Shown: piece after piece, positions 8,747 to 15,999 of the stretch
Numbering within the stretch: the first letter of the stretch is position 1
How the letters are laid out: each line of letters opens with the position of its first letter
Assembly: GCA_012511645.1 (NCBI GenBank)
Contig: JAAZFP010000308.1
Coordinates: 1 to 38,544 of the forward strand
Direction of reading: 5' to 3'
Source: Microbacteriaceae bacterium
Lineage (GTDB): Bacteria; Actinomycetota; Actinomycetes; Actinomycetales; Microbacteriaceae
DNA: 38,544 nt
The notes under the pieces: generated by a model
The model's input: only the letters and a program-made list of their open reading frames with translations
Databases searched by the model: none
Told to the model about the DNA's origin: nothing
Position numbers and translations under genes: made by a program

Positions 8747-8768
8747 TTCTGAGGAAGCCTCCTCAGAA
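8747..8768. promoter_or_regulatory. Perfect 9-4-9 inverted repeat between acyl-CoA ligase and plsC
   Basis: TTCTGAGGA, a 4-nt spacer and TCCTCAGAA form a perfect dyad in the 231-bp gap between the divergent lipid genes. A related ATTCTGA half occurs at 8731-8737. No T-run follows, so an operator (for example for a TetR-type fatty-acid regulator) is as likely as a hairpin. No such regulator gene is in the window. Confidence 0.45.
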
Positions 8769-8833
8769 GGTGTGTGCTGAAGACGGTGTGCGAAACACGG
8801 CTGCCGCTTGGTTCAATCTGAAGTGATGAAGAG

Positions 8834-9532
8834 GTGAGGCGCGGCGTGATCTACTGGTTCTTTAAGCACCTCGTGTTCGGTCCACTGCTCAAGACGATCT
8901 TTCGGCCGTGGGTGCAGGGCGCCGAGAACCTGCCCACAACCGGCCCCGTCATTATTGTGGGCAACCACCTCTCGGTCATCGATTCGTTCTTTATGCCGCT
9001 CATGATTGATCGACGCGTCTCGTTTCTCGCGAAGAGCGACTATTTCACCGGCAAGGGCCTCAAGGGCTGGTTTGTGAAGACCTTCATGCTCTCTGTGGGG
9101 CAAATCCCGATCGATCGGTCTGGCGGAAAAGCCTCAGAGGCATCACTGAATACCGGGCTGTCAGTGCTCGAACGCGGTGAGGTGCTTGCGCTGTATCCCG
9201 AGGGAACGCGCAGTCCCGATGCAAGGCTCTATCGTGGGCGCACCGGGGTGGCGCGATTGGTCCTGGAGTCAGGCGCGGTCGTGGTGCCGGCGGTGATGAT
9301 TGACACAGAGAAATGCATGCCTATCGGAGCCAAGATCCCTCGAGTGCGTCGCATCGGCACGGTCATAGGTGAACCGTTAGATTTCAGCAGGTTCGCCGGT
9401 ATGAGTGCCGATCGTTTTGTGCTGCGAAGCGTCACCGATGAGATCATGGTGGAAATTCAGCGCCTCAGCCAGCAGGAGTATGTCGACGTGTACGCTTCTA
9501 GCGTTCGTTCCCGGGTTCCTGCTTCGTCATAG
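8834..9532 (+). CDS. 1-acyl-sn-glycerol-3-phosphate acyltransferase family protein (PlsC-type)
   Basis: PlsC-type enzymes transfer a fatty acyl group to lysophosphatidic acid or a related acceptor at the membrane. The 232-residue product has the catalytic HX4D motif NHLSVIDSFF (His45, Asp50) and the acceptor-binding YPEGTRS (Glu123 to Arg126). The aromatic N-terminus (VIYWFFKHLVFGPLL) is a likely membrane anchor. GTG 8834 is taken as the start; GTG 8846, 12 bases on, has the better-spaced GAGG and is a real alternative. The acceptor could differ from lysophosphatidate, since the family also acylates mannosides and other lipids. The last codon is followed at 9552 by a terminator-like hairpin. 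Confidence 0.88.
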   Translation: MRRGVIYWFFKHLVFGPLLKTIFRPWVQGAENLPTTGPVIIVGNHLSVIDSFFMPLMIDRRVSFLAKSDYFTGKGLKGWFVKTFMLSVGQIPIDRSGGKASEASLNTGLSVLERGEVLALYPEGTRSPDARLYRGRTGVARLVLESGAVVVPAVMIDTEKCMPIGAKIPRVRRIGTVIGEPLDFSRFAGMSADRFVLRSVTDEIMVEIQRLSQQEYVDVYASSVRSRVPASS

Positions 9533-9539
9533 GCGGCGG

Positions 9540-9576
9540 TAGACTGGAGACGCTGCGGATGACCGCAGCAATTTTT
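9540..9576 (+). terminator. Hairpin with T-run between plsC and the DAHP synthase gene
   Basis: GCTGCGG (9552-9558) and CCGCAGC (9563-9569) form a 7-bp stem with loop ATGA, followed by AATTTTTCG. This is a good intrinsic terminator for plsC. A TAGACT box at 9540-9545 would start transcription almost exactly at the hairpin, so it could instead be part of an attenuating leader for the aromatic-pathway gene. Confidence 0.6.
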
Positions 9577-9602
9577 CGTTACGGTTCGGAAAGTAGGCTG
9601 CA

Positions 9603-10970
9603 GTGACTCAGCAGAGCGCACCACAACACGTTTCAAGCATCTCCGAGCTTGATCGTTATCGTTCGCTCGTTGCAAAGCAGCAACCCACCTGGGGTGATCC
9701 TGCGGCAGTGCAGGCTGCCTCTGATGACCTTGCGAGTCAACCGCCCCTTGTCTTTGCCGGTGAAGTTGATCGCCTGCGTGAGCGCCTGGCTCAGGCAGCA
9801 CGAGGTGAAGCCTTCTTGCTGCAGGGAGGTGACTGCGCAGAGACCTTTGACGCAGCCACCGCCGACAAGATTCGCGACCGCGTGAAGACGCTGTTGCAGA
9901 TGGCAGTTGTGCTGACCTACGGCGCCTCGATGCCGGTGATCAAAGTCGGCCGCATGGCCGGTCAATTTGCAAAGCCACGCTCGAGCGATACCGAAACCCG
10001 TGATGGTGTGACTCTGCCTGCATACCGGGGGGACCTGGTGAACGGGTACGATTTCACCCCCGAATCACGCGCAACAGACCCCTCGCGCTTGGTGCGCGGG
10101 TACCACGTTTCTGCATCAACCTTGAACCTGATCCGAGCATTCACGCAGGGTGGGTTTGCCGACCTGCGTCAGGTGCACGCTTGGAACCAGGGATTTGTGT
10201 CAAACCCCGCCAACCAGCGCTACGAAGCTCTCGCCTCGGAGATTGATCGCGCGCTTCGTTTCATGGAGGCGTGCGGTGTTGAAAGCTCCGCGCTCAACCA
10301 GACAGAGTTCTACGTCAGTCACGAGGCGCTCCTGCTTGACTACGAGCGGCCTCTGGTGCGCATCGACTCACGCACCGGCGCGCCATACGGTACGTCAGGT
10401 CACATGCTCTGGATCGGCGAACGCACGAGAGATCTCGACGGTGCTCACGTCGAGTTCCTGTCGCACCTGAGGAACCCCATTGGGGTGAAGCTCGGCCCAA
10501 CCGCCACGGTCGATGATGCGCTCCGCCTCATTGACAAACTTGATCCTGAGCGCGAGCCGGGCAGACTTACCTTCATTAGCCGAATGGGTGCTGAGAAGAT
10601 TCGTGACACGCTTCCTCCGTTGCTTGCAGGGGTGCGCGATGCGGGAGCGACACCGCTGTGGGTCACCGACCCGATGCACGGTAATGGCATCACGACGGCG
10701 ACCGGATACAAGACCCGTCGCTTCGATGACGTCATGAATGAGCTGTTGGGCTTTTTTGAGGCACACCGCGAGGTCGGCACGGTTCCGGGCGGCATCCACG
10801 TCGAGCTCACGGGCGACGATGTGACCGAGTGCCTTGGTGGCAGTGAAAACATCGATGAGGCATCGCTTGCGACTCGCTACGAGTCAGTGTGTGATCCTCG
10901 TCTGAACCACATGCAATCGCTTGAGCTAGCGTTCCAGGTAGCGCAAGAACTCAAGAGCCTGGCCCGGTAG
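9603..10970 (+). CDS. 3-deoxy-7-phosphoheptulonate synthase, class II
   Basis: This enzyme condenses phosphoenolpyruvate with erythrose 4-phosphate to give DAHP, the first step of the shikimate pathway. The 455 residues match the plant/actinobacterial class II type. The metal-ligand cysteine is in LLQGGDCAETF (Cys78), followed by VIKVGRMAGQFAKPRS, GYHVSASTLNLIRAFTQGG, and near the C-terminus WVTDPMHGN and GGIHVELTGDDVTECLGG. GTG 9603 is the only start possible, since an in-frame TAG lies three codons upstream and no other start follows closely. TAGGCT sits only 3 nt before the GTG, too near to act as a leaderless promoter. The neighbouring genes are not aromatic-pathway genes. Confidence 0.93.
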   Translation: MTQQSAPQHVSSISELDRYRSLVAKQQPTWGDPAAVQAASDDLASQPPLVFAGEVDRLRERLAQAARGEAFLLQGGDCAETFDAATADKIRDRVKTLLQMAVVLTYGASMPVIKVGRMAGQFAKPRSSDTETRDGVTLPAYRGDLVNGYDFTPESRATDPSRLVRGYHVSASTLNLIRAFTQGGFADLRQVHAWNQGFVSNPANQRYEALASEIDRALRFMEACGVESSALNQTEFYVSHEALLLDYERPLVRIDSRTGAPYGTSGHMLWIGERTRDLDGAHVEFLSHLRNPIGVKLGPTATVDDALRLIDKLDPEREPGRLTFISRMGAEKIRDTLPPLLAGVRDAGATPLWVTDPMHGNGITTATGYKTRRFDDVMNELLGFFEAHREVGTVPGGIHVELTGDDVTECLGGSENIDEASLATRYESVCDPRLNHMQSLELAFQVAQELKSLAR

Positions 10971-11013
10971 CTTCTGACGCGGGTGAGTGCGTGCTCGGCC
11001 CGAAGGTGTGAGA

Positions 11014-12927
11014 TTAGATCGAAGCTCTGACTCGTACCTCGGTGCCGGGCTCTACCCGTGTGCCTGCCTGAGGTGTGGTGTCGCGGTCGACTTCTGCTGA
11101 GTCCCAGAGGAGCTCTGGAAGTGCAGTCTGGGGTTGTAATCCAAGCGATTCGAGCTGTTCCATCGCACGTCGAAGGCTCATGCCCCTCACGTCAGGGATC
11201 TCGATGAGTTCTTTGCCGAGCGAGACGTGGAACCCTACGGTGTCACCCTTGCGCACGGCACCATCGGGCAGAATCAGTGAAATGACATGGCCTTCGGCGA
11301 CGCTGTCGCTGTAGTCGCTCGTGTTCAGACCCGTGTCGACGTTGAGACCCAGTGTGCTCAAAATGTTCGTGGCTTGTTCCACCGTGTTGCCCGAAAGATC
11401 TGGCAGTGGTCCAGCAGACAGTACGAGGTCGATCACGCCTTGTTCTGGGTAGGTTTCGGGGAGCTCCGTGCCGTCGGGATCGGTGATGCGCAGCACCGTT
11501 CCCGACTCAGCACTGTCGAAGACTTCTTCTCGTACGGTGCCGACGGTGAATCGCTGGCGCTCGATCTCTTGCTCAGCTTCTTCGAGCGGAAGGCCGACCA
11601 CACTCGGGAGAGGCAGCAGCTCGGGGCCGGTGGACTCACACAGCTGAACTTCGCTTTCTCGCTCGACACGCGAACCCTCACTTGGCTCAGTGCGCACAGC
11701 ACGCCCCGCCTCGATGGTGAGGCTCGAGCACTCGACGACCGTTACTCGCAGCGTTGACTCCTCTAAGAGCCCCGTGGCCTCAGTGATGCTGAGTCCTTCG
11801 ACCGCAGGCACGGTCACGCGCGATCCCGGCCCCTGGCCCCACCACCAGCCACCGAGGCCAGCTGCGCCCAGCAGCACCACGAGCAGGGCAGCGATGAGGA
11901 CCCCTCGCCGCGATCGCCGTTGCGCAACCCGCTGGGCGCGATCGGTTGCAGAGAGCGGGTGCGGGTTCGGCGAACCTGAGTCTGCGCGGGCGAGCACCTC
12001 GCGACTTGCCTCATCGAGCACCGCAGTTGCGGGGGTGATGCCGCCGGTGTCTGGGAGCACCGGAAACACGCGCGTTGCAGCGGCCAAGCCGTCGCGCTGT
12101 ACAGACCATAGGAATTCGAGTGCTTCGCGAGCGTTCGCTGGCCTGGCGTCGGGGTCACGGTGGGTGGTCCATCGCACCAAATGATCGAACGTCTCCGGCA
12201 CATCAACGACCACCGTTGACGGCAGTGGCATGTCGGAGTGAGCGTGTTGGTAGGCGATCTGCATTGGTTGTTCGCCCGTGTACGGCTGCTGGCCGGTGAG
12301 CATCTCGAAGAGCACGATGCCAAAGGCATAGACGTCGCTTCGCGCGTCTGCAACGCCACGCGTCACGAGTTCGGGGGAGAGGTAGGCGATTGTGCCGAGC
12401 AAAGCTTGCCCGGTCGTGGTGTTTGCGCTGACCGCTCGCGCAAGCCCGAAATCACCGATCTTGATTCGGCCGTCGTCGGCCAGCAACACATTTTCTGGCT
12501 TGAGGTCTCGATGCACGATGCCGGCGTCGTGCGCGGCTGCGAGACCTGAGAGGATAGCCTCGGCAATTTCTGTGGCTTGTTCGCTGGTCAACCGCTGATG
12601 CTGCTTGAGGAGTTCCCGGAGCGTGATGCCAGGGAGATATTCCATGACCAGGTACGGAACCCCTGCGGCTTCACCCTGATCGAACACATTGACAATGTTC
12701 GGGTGACCGAGCCCCGCGGCGCTTCGAGCCTCCTGCTCAAACCGTCGCGTGAAATTTTCGTCATCGCTGAGATGTGCGTGCATGATCTTGATGGCCACAC
12801 GACGCCCAAGCCGGAGGTCATCTCCGAGATAGACCATTGCCATGCCGCCGCGTGCAATGCGAGAACGCACCACATATCGATCGTCGAGCGTTTGCCCGAT
12901 GAGCGGATCGACTGGGGCAGAGGTCAC
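11014..12927 (-). CDS. pknL: Ser/Thr protein kinase PknL with four PASTA repeats
   Basis: This is a membrane-bound eukaryotic-type kinase of 637 residues. The cytoplasmic kinase domain spans about 18-275, with glycine loop IARGGMAMV, Lys47 in VAIK, the catalytic loop HRDLKPENVLL (Asp141), DFGLA (159-163) and the SPE of the activation segment. One transmembrane helix lies at about 342-363. Outside it follow about four PASTA repeats (from about 370 to the end), which in related kinases bind peptidoglycan fragments or lipid II. The divergent gene at 13015 matches Rv2175c, the known PknL partner in Mycobacterium tuberculosis. Mycobacterial PknL lacks PASTA repeats; corynebacterial PknL has them. 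It starts at GTG 12927, six bases after a TAGAAT box. Confidence 0.9.
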   Translation of the reverse strand: MTSAPVDPLIGQTLDDRYVVRSRIARGGMAMVYLGDDLRLGRRVAIKIMHAHLSDDENFTRRFEQEARSAAGLGHPNIVNVFDQGEAAGVPYLVMEYLPGITLRELLKQHQRLTSEQATEIAEAILSGLAAAHDAGIVHRDLKPENVLLADDGRIKIGDFGLARAVSANTTTGQALLGTIAYLSPELVTRGVADARSDVYAFGIVLFEMLTGQQPYTGEQPMQIAYQHAHSDMPLPSTVVVDVPETFDHLVRWTTHRDPDARPANAREALEFLWSVQRDGLAAATRVFPVLPDTGGITPATAVLDEASREVLARADSGSPNPHPLSATDRAQRVAQRRSRRGVLIAALLVVLLGAAGLGGWWWGQGPGSRVTVPAVEGLSITEATGLLEESTLRVTVVECSSLTIEAGRAVRTEPSEGSRVERESEVQLCESTGPELLPLPSVVGLPLEEAEQEIERQRFTVGTVREEVFDSAESGTVLRITDPDGTELPETYPEQGVIDLVLSAGPLPDLSGNTVEQATNILSTLGLNVDTGLNTSDYSDSVAEGHVISLILPDGAVRKGDTVGFHVSLGKELIEIPDVRGMSLRRAMEQLESLGLQPQTALPELLWDSAEVDRDTTPQAGTRVEPGTEVRVRASI

Positions 12928-12939
12928 CCGGCGATTCTA
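12928..12939 (-). promoter_or_regulatory. Leaderless-type promoter of pknL
   Basis: On the minus strand TAGAAT (12939-12934) is followed by CGCCGG and then GTG 12927. No purine-rich ribosome site is present. The spacing would put the transcript start at the start codon. Confidence 0.55.
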
Positions 12940-13002
12940 TTCGGCAGAAAACTCCTCAGTGTGGCGGCGCGCCGCCTGGTGCGTGATCCTCGCTCAGTCG
13001 TT

Positions 13003-13014
13003 TAGGCTGGAAGC
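13003..13014 (+). promoter_or_regulatory. Leaderless-type promoter of the Rv2175c-like gene
   Basis: TAGGCT (13003-13008) is followed by GGAAGC and GTG 13015. It lies back to back with the pknL promoter within about 90 bases, so kinase and partner could be controlled together. Confidence 0.55.
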
Positions 13015-13356
13015 GTGACTGCCTCCTCAGACATTGCCTATCTGACCATTCCAGATCTCGTTGAACGCTGGAGCACGACTCCGAGCAAACTGCATCGCTT
13101 GATCGAGGATCACTATCTCGCTGCAGTGCGCATCGACGGGGTGCTTCGCATCCCCGCAGAGTTCATCGCTGGCGACGAGCCACTGAACTCGCTGCGTGGC
13201 ACGCTTCTTGCGCTTCATGATGCCGGATTCAGCGAGGAAGAAGCGGTTGCGTGGGTGCTCACCGAAAATAATGAACTGGGTGAGCGTCCGATTGCCGCCC
13301 TGAACGCTGGTCGCAAGAGTGCGGTGCGCAGGGCGACGCAGGGTTTGGCCTTCTAA
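13015..13356 (+). CDS. Rv2175c-family DNA-binding protein, likely PknL substrate
   Basis: The 113-residue protein has an N-terminal winged-helix-like HTH (LTIPDLVERWSTTPSKLHRLI, about residues 10-30) and a helical C-terminal half (FSEEEAVAWVLTENNELGERP). It matches the small Rv2175c family throughout its length. In M. tuberculosis Rv2175c is phosphorylated by PknL on its N-terminal tail, which weakens DNA binding. Here the short tail MTASSD offers possible acceptor Thr/Ser residues, but phosphorylation is an inference. It is divergent from pknL and shares its intergenic region. The start GTG 13015 is supported by the promoter spacing. Confidence 0.8.
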   Translation: MTASSDIAYLTIPDLVERWSTTPSKLHRLIEDHYLAAVRIDGVLRIPAEFIAGDEPLNSLRGTLLALHDAGFSEEEAVAWVLTENNELGERPIAALNAGRKSAVRRATQGLAF

Positions 13357-13384
13357 CTGTTCGCCGCTCGCGCTGCATGTCAGT

Positions 13385-13404
13385 CGTGGGCGGGCGCCGC
13401 CACG
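13385..13404. terminator. Hairpin between convergent genes
   Basis: CGTGG and CCACG, then CGG and CCG, form an 8-bp stem with one bulged G around loop GCG. It lies between the ends of the Rv2175c-like gene and the polyprenyl synthase gene. No T-run follows, so the call is tentative. Confidence 0.35.
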
Positions 13405-13409
13405 AGCGC

Positions 13410-14504
13410 TTAGGCCACTCGATTTGTCGCGTGATGAGCGAGCTCGATGAGGCTCGTGCGCACGTCTGGTGTGAGCGGCGCAAAATCGAGTGCTGCTTCA
13501 GCGCGATCGACGTTTCTTCGAATCATTGCTTCGACCTGATCTACCGCGCCGCTGTCGCGGATCGTCTGCTGCAGCATGGTGAGCTGTCCGATTTCCAGAT
13601 CGCGATCTCCGAGCAACTAATCAAACAATCGCTGTTGAGAGGTGGGGAGAGCCCCTCTCGCCAGTGTCGTCAACACCGTCCGTTTGCCCTCGAGGAGATC
13701 ATCTCCAGCCGGCTTGCCGGTCACCGAGGGGTCACCAAACACTCCCAGAAGGTCGTCCCTCAGTTGGAACGCGACTCCGACGGGCAACCCAAACTCGCTG
13801 AGCGCTTGCTCTTGTTCATCTGAGGCTGCCGCGAGCGCGCCGCCAATGAGCAGGGGAGCCTCGACGCTGTACTTCGCCGATTTGTAGACGAGCACCCTAG
13901 TGGATCGCTCGAGTTGCACGGACTCCTCAGCAAACCCTGGCTGTTGTTCCTCAACGACATCGAGGTATTGGCCGATTGCCACCTCGCTGCGCATTCGGTT
14001 GAAATGGTTTCGGGCGGAGCGTGGGGCGTCAAGTGTGATGGTTGCACGCTCGAAGAGTTCATCTGCCCAAGACTGCAGGAGATCTCCGAGCAGAATCGCT
14101 GTTGAAATGCCAAAGTGCCGGGCTTCCCCGCGCCACCCATGATCGCGATGATGCCTGGCAAACAGGTGATGCGCGGCCGCCCGCCCTCTGCGGGTGTCTG
14201 AGCGATCAATGATGTCGTCATGGATGAGTGCTGCGGCATGAAACATCTCGAGCGCGCACGCTGCATCAAGCACTGCGGCGACGCGTGACGAGGGGGGTGC
14301 GGTCAGATCGAGCGGTTGTACCGCCTGAAAGCCCATCACTGCAAAGCGAGCTCTGAGCCGTTTTCCACCCGTCAGAAATGCGCGGCATTCATCAAAGATG
14401 GGGGTCGCGTCGGGACCGCGTGCGTCAAGTGAGGCCTCGTGGCGAGAGATCTCGTCGTCGAGACGCTCCTGTATAAGTCCTGCGAGTCGTGTGGTTTCTT
14501 GCAC
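13410..14504 (-). pseudogene. Polyprenyl (geranylgeranyl-type) diphosphate synthase, interrupted by in-frame TAG
   Basis: The reading frame begins at GTG 14504 and encodes 295 residues before TAG (13619-13617). The same frame then runs on for 68 codons to TAA at 13412-13410. Residues 1-295 contain both aspartate motifs of trans-prenyl synthases: HDDIIDRSDTRRG and LRDDLLGVFGD followed by DDLLEGKRT. The downstream part (LLGDRDLEIGQLTMLQQTIRDSG and on) is the expected C-terminal helical region, so the full gene would be about 364 residues. The stop removes the last helices but leaves the active site. The enzyme would elongate isoprenoid diphosphates for lipid carrier or menaquinone synthesis. 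A substitution (CAG or GAG to TAG), a sequence error, readthrough or restart at the TTG right after the stop are all possible. Confidence 0.7.
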
Positions 14505-14516
14505 GTGGCTAGCCTA
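14505..14516 (-). promoter_or_regulatory. Leaderless-type promoter of the polyprenyl synthase gene
   Basis: On the minus strand TAGGCT (14516-14511) is followed by AGCCAC and GTG 14504. The divergent gene has its own TAGACT box at 14534-14539, so two promoters lie back to back in under 40 bases. Confidence 0.55.
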
Positions 14517-14574
14517 GCTGCGCTAGGGCGAAGTAGACTGGTTGAACCCGGTTTTCAGTGGTGGGAGGCCAACA

Positions 14575-14949
14575 ATGGGGCTGTCAGAGCGCGAACAGCA
14601 GTTGCTCGATGATATGGAGCGACGGCTGTACCAGAGCGAAGCCGATGTGTTGAAGGCATCTGGTTCGCCTGCGAAGCTCAACATGCGCTCGCTCGTTCTG
14701 GGCATTCTGGTGATTCTCGCAGGAATTGGCGTGCTGCTTGCTGGCGTCGGTCTGCAGATGCTGTGGCTTGGGCTCATTGGCTTTGCGATGATGCTTGGTG
14801 GCACGTTGCTGGCGTTCTCGAAGCGCGAGGAGCACATCGAGGACACGCCGTTTTCGCGCTCATCACAGCACCAGGCGACAGCAGATCGTGAGACGCTGAC
14901 TGACCGTATGAACCGGCGCTGGGACGAGCGAATGGGTGGAGACCGGTAG
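14575..14949 (+). CDS. DUF3040 domain membrane protein
   Basis: This 124-residue protein starts at ATG 14575, where GGGAGG lies 7 nt upstream; the frame is open back to TTG 14542. It opens with MGLSEREQQLLDDMERRLYQ, the hallmark of DUF3040, then has two hydrophobic helices (about residues 40-60 and 63-82) and a charged C-terminal tail. DUF3040 proteins are small actinobacterial membrane proteins of unknown function commonly found just upstream of mraZ, as here. TAGACT at 14534-14539 is a likely -10, giving a leader of about 30 nt. Confidence 0.82.
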   Translation: MGLSEREQQLLDDMERRLYQSEADVLKASGSPAKLNMRSLVLGILVILAGIGVLLAGVGLQMLWLGLIGFAMMLGGTLLAFSKREEHIEDTPFSRSSQHQATADRETLTDRMNRRWDERMGGDR

Positions 14950-14955
14950 TCTCGT

Positions 14956-15007
14956 CCCCGCAAGACACTCATGATGTGGGGGTCCCACACGAAGCGCACT
15001 TCGTGTG
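14956..15007 (+). terminator. Double hairpin behind the DUF3040 gene
   Basis: The first stem pairs CCCCGCA (14956-14962) with TGTGGGG (14975-14981), including one G-T pair. The second pairs CACACGAAG (14986-14994) with CTTCGTGTG (14999-15007) around loop CGCA and is followed by TTGCTTTC. A third small stem, TGACGG/CCGTCA, lies at 15028-15044. Together they probably end the DUF3040 transcript. Confidence 0.5.
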
Positions 15008-15378
15008 TTGCTTTCGCCGGTGTGCGCTGACGGTTTCACCGTCATTCTCTGGGGACGACTCGAGGGTCAGGCGGCTTCTGGCGACTTCCCGCGCGACAAG
15101 TGCGGTGTTTCTGCGCGCCTCGTGACGGGACGCGTGCTTTGCGCACGCCGCCCGCCATGGTGTTGTGGCGCGCATCTGATGTGCTGATGCCGAGACCTCC
15201 CTTCGTCTGAACTGTCGTGGTGGTCGGTGCTGTTCGACCGAGGTGGCGCGGGTGCGAACACTCACCTGAATCGCGTTCGCCTGTTGGTGCGCTGCGGCGG
15301 CCCACCCGGCGCGTCGTCCTTGTGCTCGAGTGCTCATTTTGGCGACCGGTCGCGGCGGGGATCAGAGTGGAGCGATTT

Positions 15379-15438
15379 GTGGTGAAAAAGTGAGCAAAGT
15401 GGAGCGAAGTGGGGTAAAGTGGTGAGTGTTGGTACGCT
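15379..15438 (+). promoter_or_regulatory. mraZ promoter with direct repeats, probable MraZ operator
   Basis: GTGG occurs at 15379, 15399, 15409 and 15419, with a degenerate GTGA at 15390 and TTGG at 15429. The last copies are in exact 10-bp register with AAAGTGG or GAAGTGG context. MraZ proteins in other bacteria bind rows of TGGG-like repeats at 10-bp spacing in front of their own gene. TACGCT (15433-15438) is a plausible -10, so bound MraZ would cover the -35 region and repress. Confidence 0.7.
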
Positions 15439-15485
15439 TTGGAGTTCTGAGGCGGAAGCACTGATCCGCAGAAGGGAGTGGCCCA

Positions 15486-15917
15486 ATGTTCCTCGGCACG
15501 TTCACTCCCAAGCTCGACGAAAAGGGCCGACTGATCCTCCCTTCGAAGTTCCGAGACGCGCTTGCAGACGGTGTCGTGATTACTCGTGGGCAGGAGCGAT
15601 GCCTCTACGTCTTCAGTGAGCAGGAATTCGCGCAGATGCATGAGCGAATTCGAGAAGCACCGATTACTTCGAAACAGGGGCGTGATTACCTGCGTGTCTT
15701 TCTTTCTGGTGCTCATGCTGAAACTCCCGATAAGCAGGGCCGGGTGACCGTTCCTGCGGCGCTGCGAACCTACGCGGGCCTCGGAAGGGATCTCGCCGTG
15801 ATCGGTGCTGGGAGCCGGGCGGAAATCTGGGATGCGGATGCGTGGCAGCGCTACCTCAACGAACAGGAAAGCGCGTTTGCAGATATTGAAGAGGAGGTGA
15901 TTCCGGGAATGTTTTGA
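15486..15917 (+). CDS. mraZ: Transcriptional regulator MraZ
   Basis: This 143-residue protein starts at ATG 15486 behind AGAAGGGAG. It contains two SpoVT/AbrB-like halves. The first has the motif DEKGRLILPSKFRD (about residues 11-24), the second DKQGRVTVPAALRTY (about 82-96), with the usual Lys/Gly/Arg loop in each. MraZ is the first gene of the dcw cluster and represses it through direct repeats in its promoter, which are present here. The final residues (DIEEEVIPGMF) are acidic. rsmH follows after 82 bases containing GC-rich inverted repeats. Confidence 0.95.
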   Translation: MFLGTFTPKLDEKGRLILPSKFRDALADGVVITRGQERCLYVFSEQEFAQMHERIREAPITSKQGRDYLRVFLSGAHAETPDKQGRVTVPAALRTYAGLGRDLAVIGAGSRAEIWDADAWQRYLNEQESAFADIEEEVIPGMF

Positions 15918-15999
15918 TCCGGGTTTCGCGGTTTCTCGTCTACCGCCCTGGCGCACCTTCCCCGGTGCCAGGTGGGCCGACGGGGAACCGGGAGGCCCG

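Larger units (their letters stand above)
14950..15485 (+). other. Long intergenic region before mraZ
   Basis: This 536-bp stretch contains hairpins in its first 100 bases and the MraZ repeats and promoter in its last 120. For the middle (about 15045-15365) I can support nothing. Minus-strand frames of up to 122 codons exist there, but they have no ribosome site, no -10 box at leaderless distance and an arginine/histidine-rich composition unlike a protein. I looked for RNase P and tRNA signatures and saw none. Confidence 0.5.

Noticed and set aside
9594..9602. TAGGCT before the DAHP synthase start as a further leaderless promoter
   Set aside because: Only three bases separate it from GTG 9603, so the predicted transcript start would fall inside the start codon, and no later start is available.
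14969..15337. Possible 122-residue gene on the minus strand before mraZ
   Set aside because: No ribosome site or leaderless -10 box, Arg/His/Thr-rich composition without hydrophobic core patterns, and its end runs through terminator hairpins.
14950..15485. RNase P RNA or tRNA in the mraZ upstream gap
   Set aside because: I looked for the conserved RNase P core sequences and tRNA T-arm patterns on both strands and found none.
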